In this document: piece after piece, positions 40,163 to 40,720 of the stretch
How positions within the stretch are numbered: position 1 is the first letter of the stretch
Layout: every line of letters begins with the position of its first letter
From: JAFAVZ01 sp036009105
GTDB lineage: Bacteria; Acidobacteriota; Thermoanaerobaculia; Gp7-AA8
Assembly: GCA_036009105.1 (NCBI GenBank)
Contig: DASYMJ010000055.1
Coordinates: 1 to 40,720 of the forward strand
Direction of reading: 5' to 3'
DNA: 40,720 bases
Notes under the pieces: generated by a model
What the model was told of the DNA's origin: nothing
The model's database searches: none
Seen by the model: the letters and a program-made list of their open reading frames with translations, nothing else
Made by a program: the position numbers and the translations under genes

Positions 40163-40720
40163 GTGCAGGGCGCCGTCTGCCTGACTGATTTCGAAGCGCT
40201 GGCCCGCGAGCGGCTGACGCATGCCGCGTTCGAGTATCTCGCCGGCGGCGCCGGCGACGAGCTGACGCTGCGCTGGAACCGCGAGGCATTCGACCGCCTG
40301 CTGCTCCGCCCGCGGGTGCTGGTGGACGTGGCCACCATCGACACCGGCGTCACGCTCCTGGGCGACGCGCTGCCGCATCCCATCCTGCTTGCGCCGGTGG
40401 CGTATCAGAAGCTCTTCCATGACCAAGGCGAAGTCGCGGCCGCGCGCGGCGCGGCGATGAGCGAATCCACTTACGTGATGAGCACCGCCTCGACGTGCGC
40501 CATCGAAGAGATCGCCGCGGCCGGCGCGCGGATGTGGTTGCAGCTCTACATCCAGAGCGACCGCGAGGTGACGCGCGACCTCGTGGCGCGCGCCGAGGCG
40601 GCGGGCGTGCGGGCGCTCTGCCTCACCGTCGACACGCCGGTCCTCGGAGCGCGCAACCGTCAGGCCCGAGCGCGGTTCTCCCTGCCGCCGGAGCTGACCA
40701 CGCCGCATCTCGACGCGGTG
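40163..40720 (+). CDS. FMN-dependent alpha-hydroxyacid dehydrogenase, 3'-truncated by the window edge
   Basis: 186 codons are open from a GTG at 40163 to the window end. EYLAGGAGDELTLRWNR, FDRLLLRPRVLVDV, LLAPVAYQKLFH, LQLYIQSDREVT and LTVDTPVLGARNR match the lactate/glycolate/mandelate oxidase family (LldD-like), which oxidises L-2-hydroxyacids with FMN. The catalytic His-Arg region would lie past the window edge. The start is only 4 bp after the hydrolase stop, with GGAGGG at 40147-40152. Confidence 0.88.
   Translation, partial: MQGAVCLTDFEALARERLTHAAFEYLAGGAGDELTLRWNREAFDRLLLRPRVLVDVATIDTGVTLLGDALPHPILLAPVAYQKLFHDQGEVAAARGAAMSESTYVMSTASTCAIEEIAAAGARMWLQLYIQSDREVTRDLVARAEAAGVRALCLTVDTPVLGARNRQARARFSLPPELTTPHLDAV

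Overview
The window is about 40.7 kb of GC-rich, densely packed bacterial DNA. It looks like an Acidobacteriota chromosome, perhaps a Thermoanaerobaculia-like lineage. That is inferred from the gene mix, not from a marker gene: an Oar-type TonB-dependent receptor with a carboxypeptidase-regulatory N-terminus, a PknB-type kinase carrying PD40 propeller repeats, a giant Fn3 surface protein with a duplicated C-terminal module, the order tilS-hpt-ftsH, and heptamer-based inverted repeats between genes. No rRNA, phage structural genes, insertion sequence or CRISPR array was seen. There is one tRNA gene (CAU anticodon).

Layout. 1-5115: 3' part of a giant secreted Fn3-repeat protein. 5243-10178: a complete 2-oxoacid dehydrogenase complex (E3, E1alpha, E1beta, E2). 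10163-12304 (minus): YfhO-like membrane protein. 12454-15575: lipoate and Fe-S cluster (LipB-Nudix fusion, LipA, [2Fe-2S] ferredoxin, ferritin-like protein, HesB/IscA-like protein). 15679-18672: small secreted Cys-rich protein and TonB-dependent receptor. 18688-23032 (minus): six tightly packed genes (zinc-finger protein, HemB, AhpD-like protein, flavoprotein, radical SAM enzyme, variant metallophosphoesterase). 23063-25084: tRNA-Met, tachylectin-2 propeller lectin, AbrB/PIN toxin-antitoxin pair. 25094-29226 (minus): a three-gene RiPP operon. 29315-32044 (minus): Ser/Thr kinase with PD40 repeats. 32124-35971: tilS, a degenerate hpt, ftsH. 36032-40720: amidohydrolase, membrane protein (minus), type I asparaginase, peptidoglycan-binding/GH46-like hydrolase, and the start of an FMN-dependent alpha-hydroxyacid dehydrogenase.

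The strongest candidate for an undescribed system is the operon at 25094-29226. It encodes a 223-residue precursor with five near-perfect C-G-x-x-T-x3-S-x2-C repeats and a coiled-coil tail, a stand-alone HopA1-like putative phospho-Ser/Thr lyase, and a fusion of an RRE-like N-terminus, a protein kinase and a LanC cyclase whose zinc site reads Cys, Cys-Cys-Gly. This combines the class V style of dehydration (kinase plus HopA1-like lyase) with a fused three-Cys LanC domain. I infer a multi-ring lanthipeptide.

A second theme is lipoate. The window holds an enzyme complex that uses lipoate (E2), the two enzymes that make it (LipB, LipA), and three small Fe-S or iron proteins overlapping or abutting lipA. 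These could supply electrons or rebuild the LipA auxiliary cluster.

Two genome-level patterns run through the window. Inverted repeats built from 7-bp tandem units (at least three sequence families) sit between genes and sometimes supply stop codons, a ribosome binding site or coding sequence. Several genes have a -10-like hexamer 5-12 nt before the start codon and no Shine-Dalgarno, which suggests leaderless transcripts.
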